This document shows, in pieces, positions 28,149 through 40,681 of a stretch of 64,000 nucleotides of DNA. The translations under genes and the position numbers were made by a program. The stretch's first letter is position 1. Each line of letters starts with the position of its first letter. Under the pieces are notes generated by a model, which was not told the DNA's origin, searched no databases, and saw nothing but the letters and a program-made list of their open reading frames with translations. The DNA comes from an uncultured Holophaga sp. (lineage in GTDB: Bacteria > Acidobacteriota > Holophagae > Holophagales > Holophagaceae). The DNA lies in contig NZ_OY781925.1 of NCBI RefSeq assembly GCF_963677305.1, forward strand, positions 2,023,501 through 2,087,500, written 5' to 3'.

Positions 28149-28489
28149 CCTTCCGCGCCTGGACCCCCATTGCTCTGCTGGTCGTTTCCAACATCTTCAT
28201 GACCTTTGCCTGGTACGGCCACCTCCGCTCCCAGCGGAGCATGCCCCTTCTGCTGGCCATCCTCAGCAGCTGGGGCATCGCCTTCTTTGAATACTGCCTG
28301 ATGGTGCCTGCCAACCGCATCGGCTTCGGTCGCTACACCCTCCCCCAGCTCAAGGTGATCCAGGAGGTGGTGACCCTCTGTGTCTTCGCCCTCTTCACGG
28401 TCTTCTACATGAGGGGGAAGCTCTCCCTCAACCACGCCTGGGCCGGGCTCTGCCTGGTGGGGGCGGTCTACTTCAGCTTCCGGAAATAG
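28145..28489 (+). CDS. DUF486 (DMT-like) small membrane protein
   Basis: A 114-residue inner-membrane protein with four hydrophobic helices and the DUF486 hallmark LVVSNIFMTFAWYGHLR near the N-terminus. Such half-size drug/metabolite transporter relatives probably work as dimers; the cargo is unknown. Translationally coupled to the CapA-like gene by a 4-bp overlap. Confidence 0.82.
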   Translation: MTFRAWTPIALLVVSNIFMTFAWYGHLRSQRSMPLLLAILSSWGIAFFEYCLMVPANRIGFGRYTLPQLKVIQEVVTLCVFALFTVFYMRGKLSLNHAWAGLCLVGAVYFSFRK

Positions 28490-28498
28490 ACCCCTCCT

Positions 28499-29860
28499 TC
28501 ACCATTCCTCCTTCGCCTTCTCGGCGGCCCGCTTGAAATAGAGCTCGGGGGTGGTCAGCCTGCGGAGCTGGGTGCCGGAGTAGCCCAGGGCCTGCCAGTT
28601 CAGGACGCCATTGGGGGCGTGGCAGTTCTCGCAGGAGAGGGCCTTGGCCTTGGGGGCGACGAGGTGGTTGCTGCCGAAATAGATGGTCTGCCAGCCCGGG
28701 ACAGGATCATAGGACTTGATTCCCAGGGTCTTCGCCGCCGAGGCCACACCTGCGAGGGTGTCCCCGTTGGACATGGGGGGGGCGAAGTCCATGGAGAGGA
28801 GTCGCCCCGTCTTCCGGTCGAAGTAGGCCTTGCCCTGGAAGATTTTGAAGGGGGTGATGCGGCTCTTCGGGTCCTTGCGGCTGCCCTTGGGGCCGATGAA
28901 GTCCGGGCGGTTGGCCACGCTGCCGTTGAACCAGGCGTAGACCGGGGTGGTCTCGTTGGCCTCCCGGCGCAGGGTGGTGGGCTCGAAGAACTTGTCCGAC
29001 TGTTGCTCCCAATGGGTGAAGTCTTTGGCGAAGGCGCCGCCGGTCTTCGGGATGTGGCAGGTCTGGCAGGCCACCCTGGCGGTATGGCGGTCCAGGTCGG
29101 CATCCTTGTGGGGCTTCAGGGTGTGGCAGGAGTCGCAGGTGACGCTCAGCCCGTCGCTGGCCCAGTTGTTGGGATCCGTGCCGGTGGGCACGCGGTGCTC
29201 CTTGCCCTTGTGGCAGTCGACGCAGACCAGGCCCTTGGCGGCGTGGACATCATGCTGGCGGTCGTAGGCAAAGCCCCGCTTGACCAGGGTGCCTCCCCCG
29301 GCTGACTCATGACAGGTCATGCAGTTCTTGACGCTGGGTCTGCCCACGGCCAGGGCGGCCTTGAGGCTCCGGTCCTGGCCCATGGCCACCTGGCCCTGGG
29401 GATTCCGGTAGGGCTTGCGCAGGCTGGCATCGTAGGCCGAGGAGTGGCAGACCAGGCAGTCGATGGCTGCTTCGGCTTCGGGTCCACGGCTGTCCATTTC
29501 GTGGAGGTGATCCCCGGGGTGGCAGGTGTCACACCCGGTGTATTTCCGCTTCCCGGTACTCGGACTGGCGGGAATTTCCTTGAGCTTGTTCACGATGTCG
29601 TTGCCGTTGCACATCGTGTAGATCCGGTTCTTCATGCCGTATTCAAGCCTGGGCTCCAGGTTCTCCACCCGGGACACCCTGGAGGCATGCTTCCAGTGGA
29701 CGGTCTTGAGGAACTCCGAGGCCTTGCCAGGGTGGCAGACCTCACAGGTTGCGGGGCCCTCGTATCCGTTCTCCTGGATATATTCCTTCCCCGAGTGCTC
29801 GGTGGCCACCAGCGGGAGGCAGGCGACCAGCAAAGCGGCCAGGATGGCGCGGAAGCTCAT
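28499..29860 (-). CDS. Octaheme c-type cytochrome
   Basis: A 453-residue exported cytochrome with a signal peptide (about 1-20) and eight CxxCH heme motifs: CEVCH, CDTCH, CLVCH, CMTCH, CVDCH, CDSCH, CQTCH and CENCH. Seven lie in the first 300 residues and one near the C-terminus. The fold looks like the octaheme tetrathionate-reductase-type or related families, but the active-site heme cannot be assigned by eye. ATG 29860 has a GAGGGGTG site. It ends an operon with a small exported protein and a porin, so a role in electron transfer across the outer membrane or periplasmic reduction is likely. Confidence 0.88.
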   Translation of the reverse strand: MSFRAILAALLVACLPLVATEHSGKEYIQENGYEGPATCEVCHPGKASEFLKTVHWKHASRVSRVENLEPRLEYGMKNRIYTMCNGNDIVNKLKEIPASPSTGKRKYTGCDTCHPGDHLHEMDSRGPEAEAAIDCLVCHSSAYDASLRKPYRNPQGQVAMGQDRSLKAALAVGRPSVKNCMTCHESAGGGTLVKRGFAYDRQHDVHAAKGLVCVDCHKGKEHRVPTGTDPNNWASDGLSVTCDSCHTLKPHKDADLDRHTARVACQTCHIPKTGGAFAKDFTHWEQQSDKFFEPTTLRREANETTPVYAWFNGSVANRPDFIGPKGSRKDPKSRITPFKIFQGKAYFDRKTGRLLSMDFAPPMSNGDTLAGVASAAKTLGIKSYDPVPGWQTIYFGSNHLVAPKAKALSCENCHAPNGVLNWQALGYSGTQLRRLTTPELYFKRAAEKAKEEW

Positions 29861-29870
29861 GACCCACCCC

Positions 29871-30170
29871 TCAGCAACCGGCGGTCTTCCGGAAGTAGGT
29901 GGCCACGCCGGTGGCGCCATCGTATTTCAGGCGGATCTCATCCCCCTCGATGATCCGCTTGTCCCGGAACTTGTCCAGGGTCAGGTCATCGTTCACCGTG
30001 ACGGTCACCACCTTGTCGGACTTGGTGTCCTTGAGGGTGACCGTGGCGGACTTCTCCTTCAGCTCGATCCGGTCGATGACGGCGATCATCTTGACCTCTT
30101 CGGCCTTGAGGGGGCCGGTTACCAGCACGAGGGCAGGGACGGCAAGGAGGATGGCACTGTGTCGGCTCAT
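29871..30170 (-). CDS. Small exported protein of the porin-cytochrome operon
   Basis: A 99-residue protein with a signal peptide (cleavage likely after GPLKA) and a mature part of beta-rich character with many Lys and Asp residues, ending TGC. It contains repeated VTL/VTV strands, suggesting a small beta-barrel. ATG 30170 has a GAGGAG site. It sits 10 bp from each neighbour in the operon. I do not recognise a family; a periplasmic accessory protein for the cytochrome is a guess from position. Confidence 0.65.
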   Translation of the reverse strand: MSRHSAILLAVPALVLVTGPLKAEEVKMIAVIDRIELKEKSATVTLKDTKSDKVVTVTVNDDLTLDKFRDKRIIEGDEIRLKYDGATGVATYFRKTAGC

Positions 30171-30180
30171 GGGTTTCTCC

Positions 30181-31779
30181 TCAGAACTGGACTTCGAAGG
30201 TGGCGTAGATATCCGAGGCATTCTCCAGGGGGGTCAGCATCTGGGGATAGCTGGGTCCCATGACGGTGGCGGCGCCGAGGTCCCCCAGCTTCACCGGGGC
30301 CCCCACCCAGTTGTTGCTGCCGGTGTAGTCGAAGTTGTAGTACTGGTAGCCCACCTTGAAGAAGGCCTTGCTCCGCCAGGAGGAGATGGGCTTGAGGGCC
30401 AGTTCCTGGATGACATAGGCCTCCCAGACGCTGCCCCGGGTGCCGACCTTGCTGGTCCACATGTCATCGGCGGCGGGAGCGAAGGTGATCCAGTCCTTGG
30501 AGCCCCGGTTGTACTCCAGCCCCAGCTTGGTCCGGGTGGAGGCGATGTCGTAGCGGCCTCCCAGGTACAGGGCGTAACCGGTCTTCCGCTCCCGGGTGCC
30601 GGTCCACATCAGGCCGGACTGGGTGTCCAGGAGCCCGTCACTGGTGGTGTAGCCGGTGATAGGGGTCTGGAGCTGCACCTGGACCGTGTTGGCGTTGGGG
30701 TCGGTGCGGCTCATGCCCGCTGAGACAAACCAGTTGAGGGCCCCGGGTCCGGCATTCCTGATCTGTCCGATCACATTGAGGCCGAACCAGTCGATGTTGC
30801 CGAGGTCCACCGCCGGACTGCTCCCGGCGAAGGGCCCGGTCAGCATCACCGGGGTGTTGAAGATGGAGATCCCGCGGTTGTACTGGAACTCGACCCTGAG
30901 GGGATCCGTGTCATAGGGCACGATGTTGATACCGATCATGTCGGTGTCGTGCAGACCGTTGCCCTGCTTGTCGTTGATGCCGTTCTCGAAGCCCCGCCCG
31001 TAGCAGAGCTTGACGTAGGCGCCCGGCAGGCTGTTCCACTCCGGGGCGTACCCCAGGGTCATCCCATCGAAGGCATAGTCCACCAGGAGCTGGGGGACCC
31101 CGGAATTGCCCGGCCGCTCCAGGTTCGCCTTGAGGTGGCCAGGGGAACCGCCGGTGGAGGGACGGCGGCCGATGCTGAACCACATGGGCTGGTCCAGGAT
31201 GTTCTTCCAGGTGGCGTAGACCTGGTCCACCGCCAGGGCGCTGCTGCCGGGGACATGGCCGAGGGTGCCATCGAAGAGTCCTGCCCGGTCCGCAAAGTAG
31301 ACCTGGCTGCCCCCTGCGCGCAGTGCCGTGTCGTCCTGGGCACCGCTGATCTTGTACATGAGGAGGCGGGCATGGAGGCTGATGTCCTGGGCCGCCTTCA
31401 CATCCAGGTTCAGGCCGAAGCGGTTGGTGTAGAGGGAGCTGTTCTCGAGGGACTGGGCGGGCATGGCGATGAAGAGGTCGCTGCCGTCGGAGGCGGTGTT
31501 GGCTGGGTTCATCTGGTAGTAGGCCGCCGTGTCGGCCTTGAGATGGTCATAGCGGAAGCGGTAGTCCCCGCTCACCGTGAGCCAGCGTCCCAGGGACTTG
31601 TCCTCCACCCTGCCGACCTTGCGGTCGGTGTCCTTCAGTTGCTGCTTGAGGGCGGCCAACTCCTTTTCCAGGCTTTCCACCCGCTGCTGGAGCTCCGGGT
31701 CGGCCCCTCGCAGGGCGGTCAAGGGTGAGGCTCCGGCGATGAACGCTGTCATGAGGGCAAGGGCAGTGGATCCTTTCAT
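30181..31779 (-). CDS. Outer-membrane beta-barrel porin (DUF3373-like)
   Basis: A 532-residue outer-membrane protein. After a signal peptide (about 1-24) comes a coiled coil (LQQRVESLEKELAALKQQL), as in many trimeric or anchor-bearing porins, then a long run of alternating amphipathic strands with a C-terminal Phe (FEVQF) typical of barrel assembly. The pattern resembles DUF3373 porins often found beside multiheme cytochromes. AGGAGG precedes ATG 31779. First gene of the operon; the AT-rich stretch upstream (31800-31880) likely holds its promoter. Confidence 0.78.
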   Translation of the reverse strand: MKGSTALALMTAFIAGASPLTALRGADPELQQRVESLEKELAALKQQLKDTDRKVGRVEDKSLGRWLTVSGDYRFRYDHLKADTAAYYQMNPANTASDGSDLFIAMPAQSLENSSLYTNRFGLNLDVKAAQDISLHARLLMYKISGAQDDTALRAGGSQVYFADRAGLFDGTLGHVPGSSALAVDQVYATWKNILDQPMWFSIGRRPSTGGSPGHLKANLERPGNSGVPQLLVDYAFDGMTLGYAPEWNSLPGAYVKLCYGRGFENGINDKQGNGLHDTDMIGINIVPYDTDPLRVEFQYNRGISIFNTPVMLTGPFAGSSPAVDLGNIDWFGLNVIGQIRNAGPGALNWFVSAGMSRTDPNANTVQVQLQTPITGYTTSDGLLDTQSGLMWTGTRERKTGYALYLGGRYDIASTRTKLGLEYNRGSKDWITFAPAADDMWTSKVGTRGSVWEAYVIQELALKPISSWRSKAFFKVGYQYYNFDYTGSNNWVGAPVKLGDLGAATVMGPSYPQMLTPLENASDIYATFEVQF

Positions 31780-32039
31780 GGTTGGCCTCCTGGGCATAGG
31801 GGCATTGCGGTTGGTTGGGGTTAATAACTAAATTGGAATATGGATAAATCCGCAAAAAACCAAACAAGATAGGAATATCGAAACCAGCATAATCCTCCTG
31901 GGCGGATCCGCCAGTGGCAAATCGCCTGGGGCCCAATCGCCTGGGGCGTGTCAGGTGTTCCATCGACTGGTAACCTGGGGGCCGGTACCGATCTGTGGAT
32001 CGGCTTTTTCGGCCACCCTGGGACCTGGAGGAAAGTGAC
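31780..32039. promoter_or_regulatory. Divergent intergenic region with AT-rich promoter-like stretch
   Basis: The 260 bp between the porin and the FMN reductase have an AT-rich core (about 31820-31880) in an otherwise GC-rich genome. Reading toward the porin, TTGGTT and TATTCC are separated by 17 bases, a weak sigma-70-like match. No ORF is credible. Confidence 0.3.
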
Positions 32040-32597
32040 ATGGCGGAAGCAAAGAAGATTGGTGTGCTGGTGGGCAGCCTGCGCAAGGCGTCCTTCAACC
32101 GGAAGATGGCCAAGGCCCTGCTCGGCTTGGCTCCGGCCGGCCTGGAACTGGAGATCGTGGAAATCGGAGAGCTGCCCCTCTACAACGAGGATCTGGAGAG
32201 CCAGGTCCCCGCCGCCTGGAGCAGCTTCCGCCAGCAGATCGCCGCCTGCGCCGGGGTGATCTTCGTGACCCCCGAATACAACCGCTCCATCCCCGCCGCC
32301 GTCAAGAACGCCGTGGATGTGGGTTCCCGCCCCTACGGCAAGGGCGTCTGGAACGGCAAGCCCGGGGCCATCGTGAGCGTCTCCCCCGGCGCCCTGGGCG
32401 CTTTCGGGGCCAACCACGCCCTGCGCCAGGCCCTGGTCTTCCCCGACGTCCAGGTGATGGCCCAGCCCGAGGCGTACATCGGCAACGCCGCCACCCTCTT
32501 CGCAGAGGATGGCAGCTTGGCCGTAGAGCCGGTCAAGGAGCACATGGTCCGTTTCCTCCAGGCTTTTGAGGCCCATGTGGAGCGCTGCGGCAAGTAG
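32040..32597 (+). CDS. NADPH-dependent FMN reductase family protein
   Basis: A 185-residue flavodoxin-fold oxidoreductase. VGSLRKASFNRKMAKAL is the phosphate-binding loop for FMN and VTPEYNRSIPAAVKNAVD is the typical family block. Members reduce FMN, quinones, azo compounds or chromate with NAD(P)H. ATG 32040 has a GGAGGAAA site. The gene is single and divergent from the porin operon. Confidence 0.9.
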   Translation: MAEAKKIGVLVGSLRKASFNRKMAKALLGLAPAGLELEIVEIGELPLYNEDLESQVPAAWSSFRQQIAACAGVIFVTPEYNRSIPAAVKNAVDVGSRPYGKGVWNGKPGAIVSVSPGALGAFGANHALRQALVFPDVQVMAQPEAYIGNAATLFAEDGSLAVEPVKEHMVRFLQAFEAHVERCGK

Positions 32598-32775
32598 GGC
32601 GTCCGGTCCTGGGGGCACCTGTCCATGTCATTCACGGCAATCGCGTTGAGTGCACAGGGGAGAACCCCCAGTTGTCGGCCAGTGCACGCAGATGGAGGCT
32701 CAGCTGCGGCTGTCCCAGGCACGGTCACCATCGATCCGCGTCCATCCCCTCCATCGGTGGACGACAGGGCTTTCC

Positions 32776-36507
<3,732 letters not shown>

Positions 36508-36520
36508 GCTAAGTCAGGCT

Positions 36521-36557
36521 ATGGATGAATGGAATTGATCAAAATTCAACCATCCAT
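36521..36557. promoter_or_regulatory. Probable MetR operator between metH and metR
   Basis: A 37-bp palindromic site has 7-bp arms ATGGATG (36521-36527) and CATCCAT (36551-36557). Inside, two overlapping 13-mers, TGAATGGAATTGA (36526-36538) and TGATCAAAATTCA (36536-36548), each match the E. coli MetR consensus TGAA-N5-TTCA with one mismatch. The site overlaps the promoter zone of both divergent genes. Confidence 0.55.
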
Positions 36558-36572
36558 TACTGTGTCTCATAT

Positions 36573-37469
36573 ATGGCCCTGCTTGAGCGCATCCACTTGA
36601 CCATCATCCGGGAGGTCCATCGCCTCGGCTCGCTCACCGCAGCGGCGGAGACCCTGTGTCTGACGCAGTCCGCCCTGAGCCACACCATGAGGAAGCTGGA
36701 GCAGCAGGCTGGGACCCCAGTCTGGATCCGGGAGGGTCGGCACCTGCGTCTGACCCAGGCGGGGGAGGATCTCCTGGCACTGGCGGGGCGGGTGCTCCCG
36801 CAGTTGGAGGAGGCGGAGTCGAGGATGGTCCAGTACGCCAGAGGCGAGAGGGGCTCCCTGCGCATCGGCATGGAGTGCCACCCCTGCTACCAGTGGCTCC
36901 TGCGGGTGGTGGACCCCTTCATACGGACCTGGCCGCAGGTGGATGTGGATGTGCGTCAGCGCTTCCAGTTCGGTGGCATTGAGGCCCTCCTCGCCTACGA
37001 GATCGATGTCCTGGTGACCCCGGACCCCATCCACCGCCCTGGCCTGCGCTTCGAGCCCGTCTTCGACTACGAGCTGGTGCTGGTGGTGGCCAGGGAGCAC
37101 GCCCTGGCGGGTCTCCCCTTCGTCGAGCCCGCCCAGCTCGCCACGGAGACCCTCATCGCCTACCCAGTGAGTCTCGAACGCCTGGACATCTACCACCGGT
37201 TCCTCACGCCGGCCGGGATCCTGCCCAGACGCCACAAGGTCATCGAGACCACGGACATCATGGTCTCCATGGTGGCCGCCGGGCGCGGGGTGGCGGCCAT
37301 GCCCCGCTGGCTGGCGGAGGAATACGCTGGACGCCTGGGGATCGTCCCGGTCCGCCTGGGCCCCCAGGGCATTCCCAAGCAGATCTGCCTGGGGTTGCGG
37401 GAGGCCGATGGCGAGACGGACTATCTCCAGGACTTCTTCCGCCTGGCGCGCCGGAGTGCGGGCGCCTGA
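36573..37469 (+). CDS. metR: LysR-type regulator, MetR-like
   Basis: A LysR-family activator of methionine-synthesis genes, which in E. coli responds to homocysteine. The N-terminal helix-turn-helix (GSLTAAAETLCLTQSALSH) leads to an effector domain closely resembling MetR: IGMECHPCYQWLLRVVDPF, WPQVDVDV, FDYELVLVVAREHALAG, LIAYPVSLERLDIYHRFL. 298 residues from ATG 36573; an earlier in-frame ATG at 36525 would place the operator inside the gene. Divergence from metH strongly supports the assignment. Confidence 0.88.
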   Translation: MALLERIHLTIIREVHRLGSLTAAAETLCLTQSALSHTMRKLEQQAGTPVWIREGRHLRLTQAGEDLLALAGRVLPQLEEAESRMVQYARGERGSLRIGMECHPCYQWLLRVVDPFIRTWPQVDVDVRQRFQFGGIEALLAYEIDVLVTPDPIHRPGLRFEPVFDYELVLVVAREHALAGLPFVEPAQLATETLIAYPVSLERLDIYHRFLTPAGILPRRHKVIETTDIMVSMVAAGRGVAAMPRWLAEEYAGRLGIVPVRLGPQGIPKQICLGLREADGETDYLQDFFRLARRSAGA

Positions 37470-37477
37470 ACCGTGAA

Positions 37478-37504
37478 GGAGCCGTCCCGGGGGGGGACGG
37501 CTCC
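37478..37504. terminator. Hairpin between convergent metR and tannase genes
   Basis: A perfect 11-bp stem (37478-37488 with 37494-37504) and 5-G loop lies between the two stop codons. No T-run follows, so termination strength is uncertain. Confidence 0.45.
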
Positions 37505-37527
37505 AGGGGCTGCAGCTTTGCAGGGCG

Positions 37528-39261
37528 TTACATGGGGTTGGCGGCCAGCTTCTCGGCGATCCAGGTGAAGGCCTCGGGAGCATCGTAGTTGCCGCTGTGG
37601 GGGGTCAGATAGGGGAACTTGAAGTTCAGATCCTTGACGTTGGAATTATTGAGGATGGCGTAGTAGAGCAAGGTCTGGATAGCGAAGGAGGTGTCGCGGT
37701 CGATCATGCCGTGACGCACATACCAGTAGGGTGCGGCCTCGGAGCTGGAGCTGCCCAGGTAGGGGATGGGGCTGCTCATCTTGAGCTGCTCCGCCACGGT
37801 GCCGCCGGAGGTGGTGGCCAGGAACTGGGTCCAGGTCAGGCCGGTATCGTAGAGGCCGATGCCGTCGTCAGCGATGTCGTTGTTGTTCCAGGACCACTCG
37901 GTGAAGTTGGAGTAGATGGAGTCGCTGGCGCCGTAGAGGGTGCTCTCGCCGCTGACGCTGGGGTTGCCGGTGACCCCGGTGGCGTCGAAGGCCACCACGG
38001 TCTTGAGCGGGGTGGCGGTGGCCACGAAGTTCAGGAACTTGCTGTAATCGATGTTGGCCACCTTGGCGCTGGTGCCGGAGCCCGTGAGGGTCAGCCAGTC
38101 GTTGGTGTAAGTGCTGGTGGTCCCACGGACTGTGACGGAGAAGCTTCCACCCATGTCGGGGACACTGACTCCGGCCGCGATCTGACGGTTGACCTCGGCG
38201 GTGAGCTGGGCCTTGATGAAGTCGGGCATGCGGTCCGTGGTGAGAGCGGTATTGCCGTCCTCCAGCTTGAGCCCCAGACCGGAGATGTAGGTTGGGAAGG
38301 CGCTGGCGATGGCTGCGGAGGCGGCGGGCTGCTCGCCGGCGCTGTAGGCGATGCTGTTCAGGGCGCCCGTATTGGAATCGCTGCGGATGGCGTTGTACTG
38401 CCACTCGTAGCCTTCGTCCGCGTGGGCCAGGTTGTTGATGGGGCAATAGGCAGTCACGGCAAAGACGCTGTCCTTGAGGGTGCTCTTGGCACTGGAGCCG
38501 CTGCCGGTGATGCCGGCGGCTCCGATTTCAGCCAGATAGGGATAGTAGTCCGCGTTGTTGCCGCTGGCGGCCACCGTGGTGACCAGACCGCCGCCACCGC
38601 TGGTGCCGTTGATGACAAGACGCTCAGCGGAGCCGGGCATGGCCCCGTCGTTGAGGCGCAGGTAGCGGATGGCCGCCTTGGCGTCCACGATGCACGCGGG
38701 TGCCTTGCCCTGGTAGCTGCCATCGGCAGCCACGGCGCCGCGCCCGCGGGTGCCGGCGCTCACGATGACATAACCGGCCTGGAGGGCTTCGGCCACGGCC
38801 GCATTGTCATTGCCGGAGGTGGTGAGGTAGTCCGTGCCATCTGTCACCAGATCCTTGACGGGGCTGAGGAACCACCCGGCATTGTTGACCATCATCCACA
38901 CCGCCGTGGTCTGGTTGCTGGCTGAGCTCTCGGGCACGTAGACGTAGAGCTGCTGCATGGCATAGACGGAGCTCATATCAGAGGTCTGGCCCATGCTGGT
39001 CTGGCTGAGCTGCATCTCCACCGGATTGGCGACGTACTGGATGGGACCGTACTTGCGCACGGCCATATCGGCGCCGTCCACCGTGATGTTGATGGTCGTG
39101 TAGGCTGTCGCGTCGAAGGCCAGGGCCTGGTCTTCCGCGTCCGTGGTGGTCGTGGTGGAGGCCGTGCTGCTGGCGTGGCTTCCGCCACAAGCGAGGGTCA
39201 GGAGGGAGGTGCCGAGGAGGAGGCCCATGGGGGCGAGGTACTTGAGACTGAGTCTTTTCAC
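37528..39261 (-). CDS. Tannase-like (subtype B) secreted esterase lipoprotein
   Basis: An alpha/beta-hydrolase resembling bacterial subtype B tannases, which hydrolyse galloyl esters to gallate. 577 residues with a lipoprotein signal (LLTLACGG, Cys near 25). Family blocks are KYGPIQYVANPVEMQ, SAGTRGRG, KAPACIVDAKAAIRYLRLND, the nucleophile elbow NGTSGGGGL (Ser) and AYCPINNLAHADEGYEWQ; the catalytic His is probably in LTPHSGNYD. The only start that begins at the signal peptide is GTG 39261 (VKRLSLKYLAPMG). Gallate release would suit an anaerobe that degrades phenolics, but feruloyl-type esters are possible. Confidence 0.8.
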   Translation of the reverse strand: MKRLSLKYLAPMGLLLGTSLLTLACGGSHASSTASTTTTTDAEDQALAFDATAYTTINITVDGADMAVRKYGPIQYVANPVEMQLSQTSMGQTSDMSSVYAMQQLYVYVPESSASNQTTAVWMMVNNAGWFLSPVKDLVTDGTDYLTTSGNDNAAVAEALQAGYVIVSAGTRGRGAVAADGSYQGKAPACIVDAKAAIRYLRLNDGAMPGSAERLVINGTSGGGGLVTTVAASGNNADYYPYLAEIGAAGITGSGSSAKSTLKDSVFAVTAYCPINNLAHADEGYEWQYNAIRSDSNTGALNSIAYSAGEQPAASAAIASAFPTYISGLGLKLEDGNTALTTDRMPDFIKAQLTAEVNRQIAAGVSVPDMGGSFSVTVRGTTSTYTNDWLTLTGSGTSAKVANIDYSKFLNFVATATPLKTVVAFDATGVTGNPSVSGESTLYGASDSIYSNFTEWSWNNNDIADDGIGLYDTGLTWTQFLATTSGGTVAEQLKMSSPIPYLGSSSSEAAPYWYVRHGMIDRDTSFAIQTLLYYAILNNSNVKDLNFKFPYLTPHSGNYDAPEAFTWIAEKLAANPM

Positions 39262-39628
39262 GGGTGTGTGTCCTTTTTGAGGTGCTTGGGTGTTGGGTGC
39301 GGGACTGGCTGGGTGCTCGTGCGGGTGGGTTCTGCTCTCACCTCCTGGATTCCCCCTGGGGCAGGCCGGGGGCCTGGCCGGTGGCAAAGGTCCTGATGGC
39401 CGGGGGAGGCTTTACCGGGGGACAGAAGGTCTCTGTCCGCAAATGCGGTCATCAGGGGTACTTGCCATCGGGCGTCTTATGTGTTCCGGGTGGGACTCCG
39501 TAATCCTAGGAAGGCTTCCCTCTGCTTGGCGATCACCCCGTACCGAAAGCACCGAGGTGGGGTCCAATCGCACAAAAGGGGCCTTGAACGGGCAGAGGGC
39601 CTGGGGCAGTGGCGGGTAGAATGAAGTC
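39262..39628. other. Divergent intergenic region, no gene seen
   Basis: The 367 bp separating the tannase-like gene and the LytS-type kinase gene contain no ORF with coding character. No clear promoter, riboswitch or terminator was recognised. Both divergent promoters must lie here. Confidence 0.5.
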
Positions 39629-40681
39629 ATGAAAGCCGCTGCCATTGCTGCAAATGCCCGCCGGAGGCTGGCCAATCCCGTCTATTGGGGGATGCTTCTG
39701 CTGATCGGGGGTGTCTGGACCCTCCTCTCCTTCGTCATGGGCTTCGGGATGCCCCCCCTGGAGGTCGCCCTCTCTCCGGTCTACTGGGGCATCCTCATCA
39801 TCGTGATCTTCCCGGCCTCCTGGCAGTGGAGCGGCGATGACAGCCCCCACGCCCCCTTTGCCCAGGGGCTGGAGCAGTCCCTCGTCTGGCAGGTCGCCTG
39901 GATCATGGCCATACGGGGACTCGTCAAGGGAATGCAGATGGCCGGCCTCCTTTCCGTACCTGCCCTTCATGGGATCGATCCGACGGCCAGGGCCCGGGGC
40001 TTTTTCATCCATGGCTTCATCGTCCTCTGCTGCGGACTCCTGGTGGGGTGGCTCATCGCCCGCCAGGAGGGAGCCGAGGTCGCTGAGCAGCGGGCCCTGG
40101 AGGCGGCCGAGCAGGCCAGGATCCATGTCCTGCAATCCCAGATGAACCCCCATGTCCTGTTCAACGTCATCAGCGGTCTCTGTGAGCTGGCCAGGCCCAC
40201 CGCTCCACTGGTGGAGCGGGCCCTGCTGGACCTCTCCGGGTTCCTGCGGGAGCTGCTGGACTACAGCGGCCTGGACCGGGCCCCCCTCTCGCGGGAGCGG
40301 CTCCTGGTGGAGCGCTACCTCCGCCTCGAGCAGATCCGGCTGGGGGAGCGCCTGCTCTGCACCTGGGACTGGGATCCGGCTCTGGAGGACCTGGAGCTGC
40401 CGCCCCTCCTCCTCCAGCCCCTGGTGGAGAACGCCATCAAGCATGGCATTGCCCCCAGGCGGGGGGGCGGGGAGCTGCGGATCCGGCTCTCGGGCCTACC
40501 CGGAAACCTTGAGCTTGAGGTTGCCAACACCGGGCGGGAGCTGGAACCGGGCTCTACCGAGGGGGTCGGTCTCAGGAACACCCGGGAGCGCCTCATGCAC
40601 TTCCGGCGGGATTCCCTGCTCTCCCTCCATCGAGAGGGCGAGTGGACCCGGGCTGTCATCACCTTGAGGGGGCTGCCATGA
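39629..40681 (+). CDS. LytS/YehU-type sensor histidine kinase
   Basis: An inner-membrane sensor kinase, 350 residues, with about four hydrophobic helices in the first 150 residues. The phosphoacceptor motif is QMNPHVLFNVISGL (His_kinase family), followed by a DNA-gyrase-like ATPase with LLLQPLVENAIKHGIA and GVGLRNTRERL. This class works with LytTR regulators, and the next gene is one, overlapping by 4 bp. The signal is unknown; it adjoins the tannase-like gene on the other strand. Confidence 0.9.
   Translation: MKAAAIAANARRRLANPVYWGMLLLIGGVWTLLSFVMGFGMPPLEVALSPVYWGILIIVIFPASWQWSGDDSPHAPFAQGLEQSLVWQVAWIMAIRGLVKGMQMAGLLSVPALHGIDPTARARGFFIHGFIVLCCGLLVGWLIARQEGAEVAEQRALEAAEQARIHVLQSQMNPHVLFNVISGLCELARPTAPLVERALLDLSGFLRELLDYSGLDRAPLSRERLLVERYLRLEQIRLGERLLCTWDWDPALEDLELPPLLLQPLVENAIKHGIAPRRGGGELRIRLSGLPGNLELEVANTGRELEPGSTEGVGLRNTRERLMHFRRDSLLSLHREGEWTRAVITLRGLP

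Noticed and set aside
32598..32775. Small ORFs between the FMN reductase and metH
   Set aside because: Short, Pro/Ser-rich and overlapping; no ribosome-binding site.
36508..36572. Cobalamin or SAM riboswitch before metH
   Set aside because: Only 65 bp separate the divergent genes, too short for either, and no B12-box is seen.
37597..38925. Plus-strand ORF opposite the tannase-like gene
   Set aside because: Gly/Val-rich shadow; the minus frame has a lipobox and catalytic motifs.
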